From Kitasatospora paranensis (GTDB lineage: Bacteria; Actinomycetota; Actinomycetes; Streptomycetales; Streptomycetaceae), in the NCBI RefSeq assembly GCF_039544005.1, contig NZ_BAABKV010000001.1:5456001-5520000 (forward strand): a stretch of DNA of 64,000 bases, given 5' to 3'. Positions 30,664 through 39,196 of this stretch are shown piece after piece; the first letter of the stretch is position 1; every line of letters starts with the position of its first letter. A program made the translations under genes and the position numbers. The notes below the pieces were generated by a model. It had not been told where the DNA came from. It did not search any database and was given only the letters and a program-made list of their open reading frames with translations.

Positions 30664-31662
30664 GTGCTCGTGTATCTCATTCGACGGCTCGTCAACGTCG
30701 TCGCCATGCTGCTGGTGGTCTCCGCGGTCACCTTTGGCATCTTCTTCATGGTGCCCAAGCTCACCGGGACAGACCCCGCGCTCCTCTACGTCGGCAAGAT
30801 CGCCGACAAGGTGGCCGTCGAGGGCATCCGTCACAAGATGGGCCTCGACAAGCCCATCCTCGAGCAGTACCTCCTGTTCCTGAAGGGCCTGTTCGTCGGG
30901 CGCGACTACAGCACCGGCGTGGACATCACCCACTGCTCCGCGCCGTGCTTCGGTTACTCCTTCAAGACCGAGCAGGAGGTGTGGCCCGTCCTGCTCGACC
31001 GGTTGGGCGTCACCGCCTCGCTCGCCGCCGGCGCGTCCCTGCTGTGGCTCGTGTTCGGCACCGCGACCGGCGTGGTCTCGGCGCTGCGCCGCCGCACCGC
31101 GATCGACCGCATCACCATGACCACCGCCCTGGCCGGCGTCTCGCTGCCGATCTACTTCACCGGCATGCTCGCCAGCGCGATCTTCGTCTACCAGCTCGGC
31201 TGGTTCCCGCACGACTACGTGAACCTCGGCGACGACCCGGTCGGCTGGTTCCAGAACCTCGTGCTGCCGTGGGTCACCCTCGCGTTCCTGTACGCGGCGA
31301 CCTACGCCCGTCTCACCCGCGCCACCCTGCTCGAAGTGCTCGGCGAGGACTACATCCGCACCGCCCGGGCCAAGGGCCTCGGCGAGCGGACGGTCATCGG
31401 CAAGCACGCCATGCGCTCCACGCTCACCCCGATCCTCACCGTCTTCGGTATGGACCTCGGAGCCCTGATCGGCGGCGCGGTGCTCACCGAGACGACCTTC
31501 AACTTCCGTGGCCTCGGCTACGAGGCGGTCGCCGCGGTCAGCTCCAGCGACCTGCCGGTGATCATGGGTGTCACGCTCTTCGCCGGCTTCTTCATCATCA
31601 TTGCCAACCTGCTGGTTGACGTGTTGTACGCCGTTGTCGATCCCCGCGTGAGGCTGGCATGA
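30664..31662 (+). CDS. Oligopeptide/dipeptide ABC transporter permease (DppB/OppB type)
   Basis: Membrane permease, 332 residues, six predicted segments. The N-terminus LVYLIRRLVNVVAMLLVVS is the family's first helix. The EAA loop is DYIRTARAKGLGERTVIGKHAMRS. A large external loop (residues about 75-110) contains two cysteines in DITHCSAPCFGY, which may form a disulfide. No clear Shine-Dalgarno site is seen at GTG 30664, because the hairpin occupies the space. GTG 30670 is an alternative. Its stop overlaps the next ATG (ATGA). Confidence 0.92.
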   Translation: MLVYLIRRLVNVVAMLLVVSAVTFGIFFMVPKLTGTDPALLYVGKIADKVAVEGIRHKMGLDKPILEQYLLFLKGLFVGRDYSTGVDITHCSAPCFGYSFKTEQEVWPVLLDRLGVTASLAAGASLLWLVFGTATGVVSALRRRTAIDRITMTTALAGVSLPIYFTGMLASAIFVYQLGWFPHDYVNLGDDPVGWFQNLVLPWVTLAFLYAATYARLTRATLLEVLGEDYIRTARAKGLGERTVIGKHAMRSTLTPILTVFGMDLGALIGGAVLTETTFNFRGLGYEAVAAVSSSDLPVIMGVTLFAGFFIIIANLLVDVLYAVVDPRVRLA

Positions 31663-32720
31663 GCAAGACGCTGAACACCCAGAAGCCGTCCGCGTTCCTC
31701 TCGGTCCGCGACCTGCGGGTGCACTTCCCCACCGAGGACGGCCTGGTCAAGTCCGTCGACGGGCTGACCTTCGACCTGGAGAAGGGCAAGACCCTCGGCA
31801 TCGTGGGCGAGTCCGGCTCCGGCAAGTCGGTCACCTCGCTGTCGATCATGGGCCTGCACCGCGTCGGCACCAAGCGCGGTGCCCCGCGGATCTCCGGCGA
31901 GGTCTGGCTCGACGGCGAGGAGCTGATCGGCGCCGACCCCGAGCGGGTGCGCAAGCTGCGGGGCCAGAAGATGGCCATGATCTTCCAGGACCCGCTGACG
32001 GCGATGCACCCCTACTACTCGGTGGGCGCGCAGATCGTCGAGGGCTACCGGGCGCACCACCCCGGCACCTCCAAGAAGCAGGCCCGCACCCGGGCGATCG
32101 AGATGCTCGACCGGGTCGGCATCCCGCAGCCCGACAAGCGCGTGGACGCCTACCCGCACGAGTTCTCCGGCGGCATGCGCCAGCGCGCGATGATCGCCAT
32201 GGCCCTGGTCAACGACCCGTCGCTGCTGATCGCGGACGAGCCGACCACCGCCCTGGACGTCACGGTCCAGGCGCAGATCCTGGACCTCATCCGGGACCTG
32301 CAGAAGGAGTTCGGCTCGGCCGTTGTCATCATCACCCACGACCTCGGCGTGGTGGCCGAGCTCGCCGACGACATCCTGGTGATGTACGGCGGCAAGTCGG
32401 TCGAGCGCGGACCGGCCGCGACCCTCTTCGAGTCGCCCGAGCACCCCTACACCTGGGGTCTGCTCGGTTCGATGCCCCGGCTCGACCGGGAGCTCCAGGA
32501 CCGGCTGATCCCCGTCCAGGGCACCCCGCCGAGCCTGATCAACGTTCCGTCGGGCTGCGCCTTCCACCCGCGCTGCCCGTACGCCGAACTGACGGCGGGC
32601 CGTTCCACGACCGAGGTGCCCGTGCTGGCGGAGGCCGCCCCGCGGCACCACGCGGCCTGCCACCTGCCGATCGCCGAACGGCACCGGATCTTCGCCGAAG
32701 AGATCGCGCCCCGGCTGTGA
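31659..32720 (+). CDS. Oligopeptide ABC transporter ATPase (DppD/OppD type)
   Basis: ATPase subunit, 353 residues. Walker A GESGSGKS near residue 48, Q-loop MIFQDPLTAMHPYYSV, signature FSGGMRQRAMIA, Walker B LLIADEPTTALD, and switch His in IITHDLGVVAE. The C-terminal oligo/HPY domain has the GCAFHPRCPYA cysteine motif, which in some members binds an iron-sulfur cluster. ATG 31659 overlaps the upstream TGA by four bases, so translation is coupled. Confidence 0.94.
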   Translation: MSKTLNTQKPSAFLSVRDLRVHFPTEDGLVKSVDGLTFDLEKGKTLGIVGESGSGKSVTSLSIMGLHRVGTKRGAPRISGEVWLDGEELIGADPERVRKLRGQKMAMIFQDPLTAMHPYYSVGAQIVEGYRAHHPGTSKKQARTRAIEMLDRVGIPQPDKRVDAYPHEFSGGMRQRAMIAMALVNDPSLLIADEPTTALDVTVQAQILDLIRDLQKEFGSAVVIITHDLGVVAELADDILVMYGGKSVERGPAATLFESPEHPYTWGLLGSMPRLDRELQDRLIPVQGTPPSLINVPSGCAFHPRCPYAELTAGRSTTEVPVLAEAAPRHHAACHLPIAERHRIFAEEIAPRL

Positions 32721-32754
32721 CCCGGCCGCACGTACCACAATCAGGAGACAACCG

Positions 32755-33801
32755 ATGAGGGACAGTCAGACGGCGGCGATCCCCGCACCTGCGTCCGCGT
32801 CCGACCGTGAGCCGCTGCTCAAGGTGACCGGTCTGGCCAAGCACTTCCCGATCACCAAGGGGCTGCTGCGCCGCCAGAACGGCGCCGTCCGGGCCGTGGA
32901 CGGGCTGGACTTCGCGGTCAACGCCGGCGAGACCCTCGGTGTGGTCGGCGAGTCCGGCTGCGGCAAGTCGACCATGGGCCGCCTGGTCACCCGGCTGGAG
33001 GAGCCGACCGGCGGCAGGATCGAGTTCGAGGGCCACGACATCACCCACCTGGGTGTCTCGGCGATGCGTCCGCTGCGCCGCGACATCCAGATGATCTTCC
33101 AGGACCCGTACTCCTCGCTGAACCCCCGGCACACCGTCGGCACCATCATCGGGGCGCCGTTCCGGCTGCAGAAGGTGGCCACCGAGGGCGGCACCAAGCG
33201 GGCCGTGCAGGACCTGATGGCGCTGTGCGGCCTCAGCCCGGAGCACTACAACCGCTACCCGCACGAGTTCTCCGGCGGCCAGCGGCAGCGCATCGGCATC
33301 GCCCGCGCGCTGGCGCTCAAGCCGAAGATGATCGTCGCGGACGAGCCGGTGTCGGCGCTGGACGTGTCGATCCAGGCGCAGGTGGTCAACCTGCTGGACG
33401 ACCTCCAGAACGAGCTCGGCCTGACCTACCTGATCATCGCGCACGACCTCTCGGTGGTCCGGCACGTCTCGGACCGGGTCGCGGTGATGTACCTGGGCAA
33501 GATCGTCGAGATCGCGGACCGCGACTCGCTGTACGCCACGCCGATGCACCCGTACACCAACGCGCTGATGTCCGCGGTGCCGGTGCCGGACCCGCGCCGC
33601 AAGGAGCGCCGCGAGCGCATCCTGCTCACCGGTGACGTCCCGTCGCCGCTCAACCCGCCGAGCGGCTGCCGCTTCCGCACCCGCTGCTGGAAGGCACAGG
33701 ACGTCTGCGCCACCCAGGAGCCGCCGCTGGTCGCGGCGAAGGCCGGCCACCAGGTGGCCTGCCACTTCCCGGAGAACCCGGTGGGCGTGCAGGGGTTCTG
33801 A
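32755..33801 (+). CDS. Oligopeptide ABC transporter ATPase (DppF/OppF type)
   Basis: Second ATPase subunit, 348 residues. Walker A is GESGCGKST, Q-loop MIFQDPYSSLNPRHTVG, signature FSGGQRQRIGIA, Walker B MIVADEPVSALD, switch IIAHDLSVVRHVSDRV. The C-terminus carries the oligo/HPY element GCRFRTRCWKAQDVC. ATG 32755 has CAGGAG nine bases upstream. Last gene of the transporter; a strong hairpin follows within 25 bases. Confidence 0.94.
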   Translation: MRDSQTAAIPAPASASDREPLLKVTGLAKHFPITKGLLRRQNGAVRAVDGLDFAVNAGETLGVVGESGCGKSTMGRLVTRLEEPTGGRIEFEGHDITHLGVSAMRPLRRDIQMIFQDPYSSLNPRHTVGTIIGAPFRLQKVATEGGTKRAVQDLMALCGLSPEHYNRYPHEFSGGQRQRIGIARALALKPKMIVADEPVSALDVSIQAQVVNLLDDLQNELGLTYLIIAHDLSVVRHVSDRVAVMYLGKIVEIADRDSLYATPMHPYTNALMSAVPVPDPRRKERRERILLTGDVPSPLNPPSGCRFRTRCWKAQDVCATQEPPLVAAKAGHQVACHFPENPVGVQGF

Positions 33802-33823
33802 CGATCCCGCACGACGTGCCCGG

Positions 33824-33860
33824 CCGCAGGCCCGGATGCCCCGCGCATCCGGGCCTGCGG
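33824..33860 (+). terminator. Operon terminator of the oligopeptide transporter
   Basis: Perfect 15-bp stem (33824-33838 with 33846-33860) and a seven-base loop, 22 bases past the last stop codon. It also faces the end of a small minus-strand ORF, so may serve both directions. Confidence 0.8.
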
Positions 33861-33869
33861 TGTCCGCGG

Positions 33870-34001
33870 TCAGGCCGGGCCGAGCCGGAGTGCGATCCCG
33901 TCGGGGGAGGTCAGCAGCTCCCCCACCCGCCCGGGCGGGTGGGGGACGGTGCGGGGGACGCCGATCCGCCAGCCGGCGCCGCGGGTGAGTCCGGTGGGCA
34001 T
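33870..34001 (-). CDS. Small 43-residue protein of unknown function
   Basis: Reads MPTGLTRGAGWRIG at the start and ends SPDGIALRLGPA. ATG 34001 has AAGGAG at 34009-34014, seven bases upstream, one of the better ribosome sites in the window. The frame stops at TGA 33870-33872, just short of the transporter terminator. The middle is Pro/Arg/Val-rich with no membrane helix or cysteine. I do not recognise the family. It is divergent from the VOC-protein gene. A chance frame is possible at this length, but the site and clean placement support a gene. Confidence 0.5.
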   Translation of the reverse strand: MPTGLTRGAGWRIGVPRTVPHPPGRVGELLTSPDGIALRLGPA

Positions 34002-34075
34002 CTCCGGGCTCCTTCGGGTGAGTGCCGTGCCCCGGGGGTTGCGGGCGCCGCCCCTCCACCACTATGACCGGTGGC

Positions 34076-34525
34076 ATGACTCTGGAGTGGAAGATCGTCG
34101 TGGACTGCGCGGCCCCGCGGGCCCAGGCCGCCTTCTGGGCCGAGGCCCTCGGGTATCTGGTGGAGGACCACTCCTCTCTGATCGAGCACCTGCTGGGGCT
34201 CGGCACGATCACCGCCGAGGCGTACACCGAGGAGGGCGGCCGCAAGGTCTGGCACACCGCCGCCGCCGTCCGCCACCCCGACGACCCGGTCGACCCGGTC
34301 AGCGGGATGGGCCGCGGCCGCCGGATCCTGTTCCAGGCCGTGCCCGAGCCGAAGACCGTCAAGAACCGCCTCCACCTCGACCTGCACGCCGGCCCGGAGC
34401 GCCGCGAGGAGGAGGTCGCGCGGCTAACGGGGCTGGGGGCCACCGTGCTCGCCCGGATCGACGAGCCGGGCAGCCGGCACGTCACCATGGCCGACCCGGA
34501 GGGCAACGAGTTCTGCGTCCAGTAG
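34076..34525 (+). CDS. VOC/glyoxalase-like domain protein
   Basis: Single VOC-fold protein, 149 residues. LEWKIVVDCAAPRAQAAFWAEALGY is the typical opening of the streptomycete glyoxalase-like family, and HLDLHAG and HVTMADPEGNEFCV mark the last beta-alpha unit. ATG 34064 in frame is an alternative start; neither has a clear ribosome site. It may be a small-molecule binding or resistance-type protein. Catalysis and metal ligands cannot be claimed from sequence alone. Confidence 0.82.
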   Translation: MTLEWKIVVDCAAPRAQAAFWAEALGYLVEDHSSLIEHLLGLGTITAEAYTEEGGRKVWHTAAAVRHPDDPVDPVSGMGRGRRILFQAVPEPKTVKNRLHLDLHAGPERREEEVARLTGLGATVLARIDEPGSRHVTMADPEGNEFCVQ

Positions 34526-34578
34526 CCGTGCCAGACTGGCCGCCGGCACGGCCGGCGACCACCGGCAGAGGGACGGAC

Positions 34579-35379
34579 ATGGAGAACTTCGCGGACTTCG
34601 AGCGGCGCGGCTGGGCGCGGCGCAGCACCACCTACGACGGCGGCTTCGGCGCGATGACCGCGGGCCTGCACCGGGCCCTGCTCGACCGTGCCGCGGTCGG
34701 CCCGGGCGGCCGGCTGCTGGAGGTGGGCTGCGGCACCGGCCGGCTCGCCGCCCTGGCCGCGGCCGGCGGCGCCCGGGTGGTGGCCACCGACGCGGTGCTG
34801 CCGATGGCCGCCGCGGCCGCCGCCGCGCTGCCCGGCACCCCGGTGCTGGCCGCCGTGCTGCCGGGGCTGCCCTTCGCCGACGGTGTGTTCGACGCCGTGG
34901 TCGGCGCCTTCGTGGTCAACCACGTCCCGGACCCGCCGGCCGCGCTCGCCGACCTCGCCCGGGTGGTCGTCCGCGGCGGCCGGGTGGTGCTGTCCTGCTG
35001 GGACGCGCTCGCCCGCAACCGGGCGCAGGGCGTCTTCGCCGAGGCGGTGGCCGACGCCGACGCCGACGGCCCGCCGCGGGCCCGCCGCGCGCCCTCGCCG
35101 TTCGCCCGGTACGGCGATCCGGACACGCTGACCGGCCTGCTGGGCGCCGCGGGCCTGGTGGACGTCCGGGTGGAGCGGGCCGACTGGACGCACCGCGTGG
35201 ACCCGGACGACTGGTGGTACCACGTGCTGGGCGGCACCGTGCTCACCGCTTCGCTGATCGAGGACCGGGCGCCCGCCGACCTCGCCCGGATCCGGGCGGC
35301 CTACGACCGGCTCGCAGCGCCGTACGCCGCGGCCGGCTTCCCGGTGGCGGCCCTGGTCGCCGTCGGCACCCGGCGGTAG
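34579..35379 (+). CDS. SAM-dependent methyltransferase (class I)
   Basis: Rossmann-type methyltransferase, 266 residues. Motif I is LLEVGCGTGRLAAL, motif II follows in VVATDAVLPMA, then FDAVVGAFVVNHVPDPPAALADLARVVVRGGRVVLS (motifs post-I to III). This matches the methyltransf_11/25 group. ATG 34579 has AGAGGGA upstream. Conserved Trp/Tyr residues near the C-terminus (DDWWYHVLGG) may shape the substrate pocket. The substrate is unknown and the neighbours do not suggest one. Confidence 0.85.
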   Translation: MENFADFERRGWARRSTTYDGGFGAMTAGLHRALLDRAAVGPGGRLLEVGCGTGRLAALAAAGGARVVATDAVLPMAAAAAAALPGTPVLAAVLPGLPFADGVFDAVVGAFVVNHVPDPPAALADLARVVVRGGRVVLSCWDALARNRAQGVFAEAVADADADGPPRARRAPSPFARYGDPDTLTGLLGAAGLVDVRVERADWTHRVDPDDWWYHVLGGTVLTASLIEDRAPADLARIRAAYDRLAAPYAAAGFPVAALVAVGTRR

Positions 35380-35504
35380 CCGTTCCTCCGTCCGGGCGAG
35401 CGCGCGGCCCGTGCTGTTGCACGCCCCGGATCGGCTGCGTTCACTGACGGTGTCCGGATCCGATTCGAGGTAGGCCCCTGAGGTGGCCCGGGGAGTGGGG
35501 CGAG

Positions 35505-36284
35505 ATGCTGTCCGCACGCAGCCTGTTCCAGGAGATCCACGACGACGACGAGGCGTTCCGCCTGTTCTGCAGCATCGCGGCCAAGGGCGAGGACCAGGGC
35601 GGCTGGGAGAACGGCCGGATCTCCCGGCTGGTCACCGACCAGGTGCTCGCCCCCAAGGTGGCCCGGCACGGCGCCGACGAGGACAAGCACGGGCGGATCT
35701 TCAACGCCCTGCTGCACAAGCGCGGGCTCGGCCCGGTCGCCGTCCCCGACGACACGGACTACACGATGATGCTGGAGCGCCAGGGCATCGGCCTCGCGCA
35801 CAGCCGGCTGCGCCGGGACGAGCCGCTCGGCGAGGCGGACGTGATCACCTACCTCGCGCACAGCCGGGTGACCGAGCAGCGGGCCGCCGAGCAGATGCAG
35901 CTGCTGAAGAAGGTCTTCGGGGACCACCCGGACATCGGCCGCGCGGTGCGGATGATCTCCGCGGACGAGGACAACCACCTCGCGTTCTGCCACGAGGAGC
36001 TGCTGCGGCTGGCCGCCGCCGGGCACGGCCGCAGCATCCTGCGGGTCCTCCAGCAGACCGCGCGGGCGGAGATCCGCACCTACCGCGACGTCAGTCTCGC
36101 CGTGATGGCGCACATGGGCCGGATCCTGGGCTGGCCCCGGGCCAAGTCCCTGCTGCTGGCGGCCGGCATCCACGCCGTCTACGGCTGGGAGCGGGCGGTG
36201 GGCTGGCGGCGGATGACCACCCTGGTGATGCCCGAGCGGCGCAACGCCCTCGGCGGCCCGGCCCCGCAGGAGTCCATCGCCTGA
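35505..36284 (+). CDS. Ferritin-like domain protein
   Basis: Predicted four-helix di-iron-fold protein, 259 residues. Acidic/His positions expected of the fold are visible: ADEDKHGRIFNAL (about residue 65) and SADEDNHLAFCHEELLRL (about residue 150), giving two ExxH-like elements on paired helices. EVxxE-like TEQRAAEQMQLL lies between. Iron binding is inferred, not shown. The C-terminal MAHMGRILGW and AAGIHAVYGWERAVGW segment is hydrophobic-aromatic. ATG 35505 follows GGAGTGGGG. Confidence 0.75.
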   Translation: MLSARSLFQEIHDDDEAFRLFCSIAAKGEDQGGWENGRISRLVTDQVLAPKVARHGADEDKHGRIFNALLHKRGLGPVAVPDDTDYTMMLERQGIGLAHSRLRRDEPLGEADVITYLAHSRVTEQRAAEQMQLLKKVFGDHPDIGRAVRMISADEDNHLAFCHEELLRLAAAGHGRSILRVLQQTARAEIRTYRDVSLAVMAHMGRILGWPRAKSLLLAAGIHAVYGWERAVGWRRMTTLVMPERRNALGGPAPQESIA

Positions 36285-36388
36285 CGGTCGCGGCCGAGCC
36301 CGCCCCCGCGTTCCGTACACCACCCGGCCGGCCTCGGGGCCACCGGGGCCGCGCCGGTACGACGATCGCACCCAGGGAGACTTGGCCG

Positions 36389-37048
36389 GTGAGTTCGCAC
36401 ATCTTCTCCCCGGGGCTGCAACAGGCCCTGGACCTGGTCGGCATCTTCGTCTTCGCACTGTCCGGCGGCCTGCTGGCCGTCCGCAAGAACATGGACATCT
36501 TCGGCATCTGCGTCCTGGCGGAGGCCACCGCACTGGGCGGCGGCGTCATGCGGGACCTGGTCATCGGGGCGACCCCGGTCGCCGCGTTCAGCAACCTCGG
36601 CTACTTCTCCACCCCGCTCGCCGCCGGCCTCGTGGTCTTCTTCCTGCACCCCGAGGTCGAGCGGATCAACCGCGCCGTGCAGACCCTCGACGCGGCCGGC
36701 CTCGGCCTGTTCTGCGTCACCGGCACCATCAAGGCGCACGACTACGGCCTCGGCTTCGTCGCGTCCGTCGCCCTCGGCATGCTCACCGCGGCGGGCGGCG
36801 GCGTCATCCGCGACCTGCTCGCCATGGAGCCGCCCTCGCTGCTGCGCTGGGACCGTGAGATCTACGCGGTGCCCGCCCTGGTCGGCGCCACCGTGGTCGC
36901 CCTGCTCCTCGCCGCCGGCCGGCTCACCGGGCTCAACGCCTCCGCCGCCGCCCTGGTCGCCTTCACCATCCGGATGCTGGCCCTCAGGTACGGCTGGCGC
37001 GCTCCGCGTGCTTGGCACCGCAACGGTTCTCGCACCAGCGAGGAGTAG
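36389..37048 (+). CDS. TRIC-type / UPF0126 membrane protein
   Basis: Integral membrane protein, 219 residues, of the bacterial TRIC cation-channel-like family (two repeats of three helices plus one). The repeat hallmark GGG(V/I)xRD appears twice: TALGGGVMRDLVIG and TAAGGGVIRDLLAME. The first helix is LDLVGIFVFALSGGLLAVRK. GTG 36389 follows CAGGGAGA. The end overlaps the convergent IclR gene by about 65 bases. Role by homology: monovalent cation channel; not proven for most bacterial members. Confidence 0.9.
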   Translation: MSSHIFSPGLQQALDLVGIFVFALSGGLLAVRKNMDIFGICVLAEATALGGGVMRDLVIGATPVAAFSNLGYFSTPLAAGLVVFFLHPEVERINRAVQTLDAAGLGLFCVTGTIKAHDYGLGFVASVALGMLTAAGGGVIRDLLAMEPPSLLRWDREIYAVPALVGATVVALLLAAGRLTGLNASAAALVAFTIRMLALRYGWRAPRAWHRNGSRTSEE

Positions 37049-37813
37049 GCGAGCCGCCGTACGCCAGCGAGATCGCCTCCACCGTGCACAGCAGCTCCGG
37101 CAGCAGCCGGCTCAGCTCGGCCACCGGGACGGACTCGGCCGGCGCCGAGATCGAGCACGCCGCGATCGACCGGCCCTCGGTGCCCATGATCGGCGCCGCC
37201 AGGCAGTTCACCGCCTTGCGGTAGCCGCCCTGGTCCACCGCCCAGCCCTGGCGGCGGACGGCGGCCAGCTCCGTCCGCAGCCCCTCCGCCGGCACCCGCC
37301 CGCCGCCGGGCGCCCCGGCGCCCTGCGGACGGCCCCGCAGGCCGTCCAGAAAGGCCGTCAGCTGCTCCTCCGGCAGGTCGGCGAGCAGCACCCGCCCGGT
37401 GGCCGTGGCCGCCGCCGGCGCCCGCATGCCGATCCGCCCGCCGTGGGTCGTCAGCCCCCGGCCGCCGGGTGGCGGCCCTCCACCCGGTCCAGGTAGAGGA
37501 CGGTGTCGTCCTCCAGCACGGCCAGCTGGACGGTGTGCCCGTACCGCTCGTTGAGCGAGGCCAGATAGGGGGCGGCCACCTGGCGGATGTCGATGCCCTC
37601 CAGGGCCTGCTGGGCCAGGCCGAACAGCCGGCCGCCGAGCCGGTAGCGGTGGTCCGGCTGGCGGTGCACGAAGCCGTGCTCCTGGAGGGTGCGCAGCAGG
37701 CGCAGCGCGGTGGACTTGTGCACGCCGATCCGTGCCGCGGCCTGCTCAAGGGAGGCGGGCCCCTCGCCCAGCGAGGCGAGGATCGTCAGTGCCCGGTCGA
37801 CCGTCTGCGACAT
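36984..37813 (-). CDS. IclR-family transcriptional regulator, with one frame break
   Basis: About 276 residues when repaired. The N-terminal winged helix is RALTILASLGEGPASLEQAAARIGVHKSTALRLLRTL. The C-terminal effector domain starts near YLASLNERYGHTVQLAV. At C5 (37455-37459) one base is missing, and repair links GRHPAAGG to LTTHGGRIGMRAPAAATATGR. The family-type domain ends before the last 25 residues, which are a Cys-containing extension (RWCENRCGAKH) antisense to the end of the TRIC gene. ATG 37813. It is divergent from the cysteine desulfurase gene; its target is unknown. Confidence 0.85.
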
Positions 37814-37946
37814 CCGCCCACCCCTCGTCGCACATCAGTGGGCAGGAGGCTAACGGCGCGTTGCACCCGCTGCAATGGCCGAATCGTGACCGAGCGCCGG
37901 ACACCGGCCCGGGACAGGCCCGGGCGGCCCCTACACTGGAGCCGCC

Positions 37947-39134
37947 ATGCCATATCTCGACCATGCAGCCACCACGCCGATGCTGCCCGAGGCTGTCGCC
38001 GCCATGAGCGCGCACCTCGGGGTCGTCGGCAACGCCTCCTCCCTGCACGCGGCCGGGCGCCGCGCCCGCCGGGTGGTCGAGGAGTCCCGCGAGTCGCTCG
38101 CCGCCTCGCTCGGCGCCAGGCCCAGCGAGATCGTGCTGACCGCGGGCGGCACCGAGTCCGACAACCTCGCCGTGAAGGGCCTGTACTGGGCCCGGCGCGG
38201 CGCCGACCCGCGGCGCCGCCGGGTGCTGTGCAGCCCGGTCGAGCACCACGCGGTGCTGGACGCGGTGCACTGGCTCGCCGAGCACGAGGACGCCGACGTC
38301 GAGTACCTGCCGGTCGACGCGCTGGGCCGGGTGCACCCCGAGGCGCTGCGCGAGGCCATCGAGCGGGAGCCCGCCGATGTCGCCCTGGTCACCGTGATGT
38401 GGGCCAACAACGAGGTCGGTACGCTGCAGCCGGTCGTCGAACTGGCCGCGGTGGCAGCCGAGTTCGACATCCCGATGCACGCCGACGCGGTGCAGGCGCT
38501 CGGCCAGGTCCCGGTCGGCTTCGCCGACTCGGGGCTCACCGCGCTGACCGTCACCGGGCACAAGATCGGCGGCCCGTACGGGGTCGGCGCCCTGCTGCTG
38601 GCCCGCAACGCCGCACCCGTGCCGCTGCTGCACGGCGGCGGCCAGGAGCGCGACGTCCGCTCCGGCACGCTCGACGTGCCGGGCGCGGCCGCCTTCGCGG
38701 TGGCCGCTGACCTCGCCGTCCGGCGGCGCGAGGAGCACGCCGAGGCGGTCGGCGCCCTCCGCGACGAACTCGTCGCCCAGGTCCTCAAGGCCGTGCCGGA
38801 CGCCGTGCTCAACGGCGACCCGGCACCCGGCGGCCGGCTCGCCAACAACGCGCACTTCTCCTTCCCGGGGTGCGAGGGCGACGCGCTGCTGATGCTGCTC
38901 GACGCCCAGGGCATCGAGTGCTCCACCGGCTCCGCCTGCTCGGCCGGGGTGCCGCAGCCCAGCCACGTGCTGCTCGCGATGGGCGTCGACCCGCTGCTCG
39001 CCCGGGCCAGCCTGCGCTTCTCGCTCGGCCACACCTCGGTGGACGCCGACGTCGCCGCGCTCGCCGCGGCCATCGCACCCGCCGTCGAGCGGGCCCGCAA
39101 CGCCGGCCGCGCCGCCGCCCGCCGCTCCTCGTGA
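37947..39134 (+). CDS. Cysteine desulfurase (NifS/IscS type)
   Basis: PLP enzyme that mobilises sulfur from cysteine; 395 residues. PYLDHAATTPMLPEAV opens the protein, PVEHHAVL holds a conserved active-site His, the PLP lysine is Lys206 in TVTGHKIGGPYG, and the persulfide Cys331 sits in ECSTGSACSAGVPQPSH. The long loop after that Cys resembles the IscS-like class. TACACT at 37932-37937 lies nine bases before ATG 37947. Probable sulfur donor for MnmA, whose gene is 4 kb downstream on the same strand. Confidence 0.93.
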   Translation: MPYLDHAATTPMLPEAVAAMSAHLGVVGNASSLHAAGRRARRVVEESRESLAASLGARPSEIVLTAGGTESDNLAVKGLYWARRGADPRRRRVLCSPVEHHAVLDAVHWLAEHEDADVEYLPVDALGRVHPEALREAIEREPADVALVTVMWANNEVGTLQPVVELAAVAAEFDIPMHADAVQALGQVPVGFADSGLTALTVTGHKIGGPYGVGALLLARNAAPVPLLHGGGQERDVRSGTLDVPGAAAFAVAADLAVRRREEHAEAVGALRDELVAQVLKAVPDAVLNGDPAPGGRLANNAHFSFPGCEGDALLMLLDAQGIECSTGSACSAGVPQPSHVLLAMGVDPLLARASLRFSLGHTSVDADVAALAAAIAPAVERARNAGRAAARRSS

Positions 39135-39196
39135 GCCGCCGCTCCTCCTGAAGCGACGCTCCTCGTGAGCCGGCGCCCGGAAGCGCCGGGCGAGCG

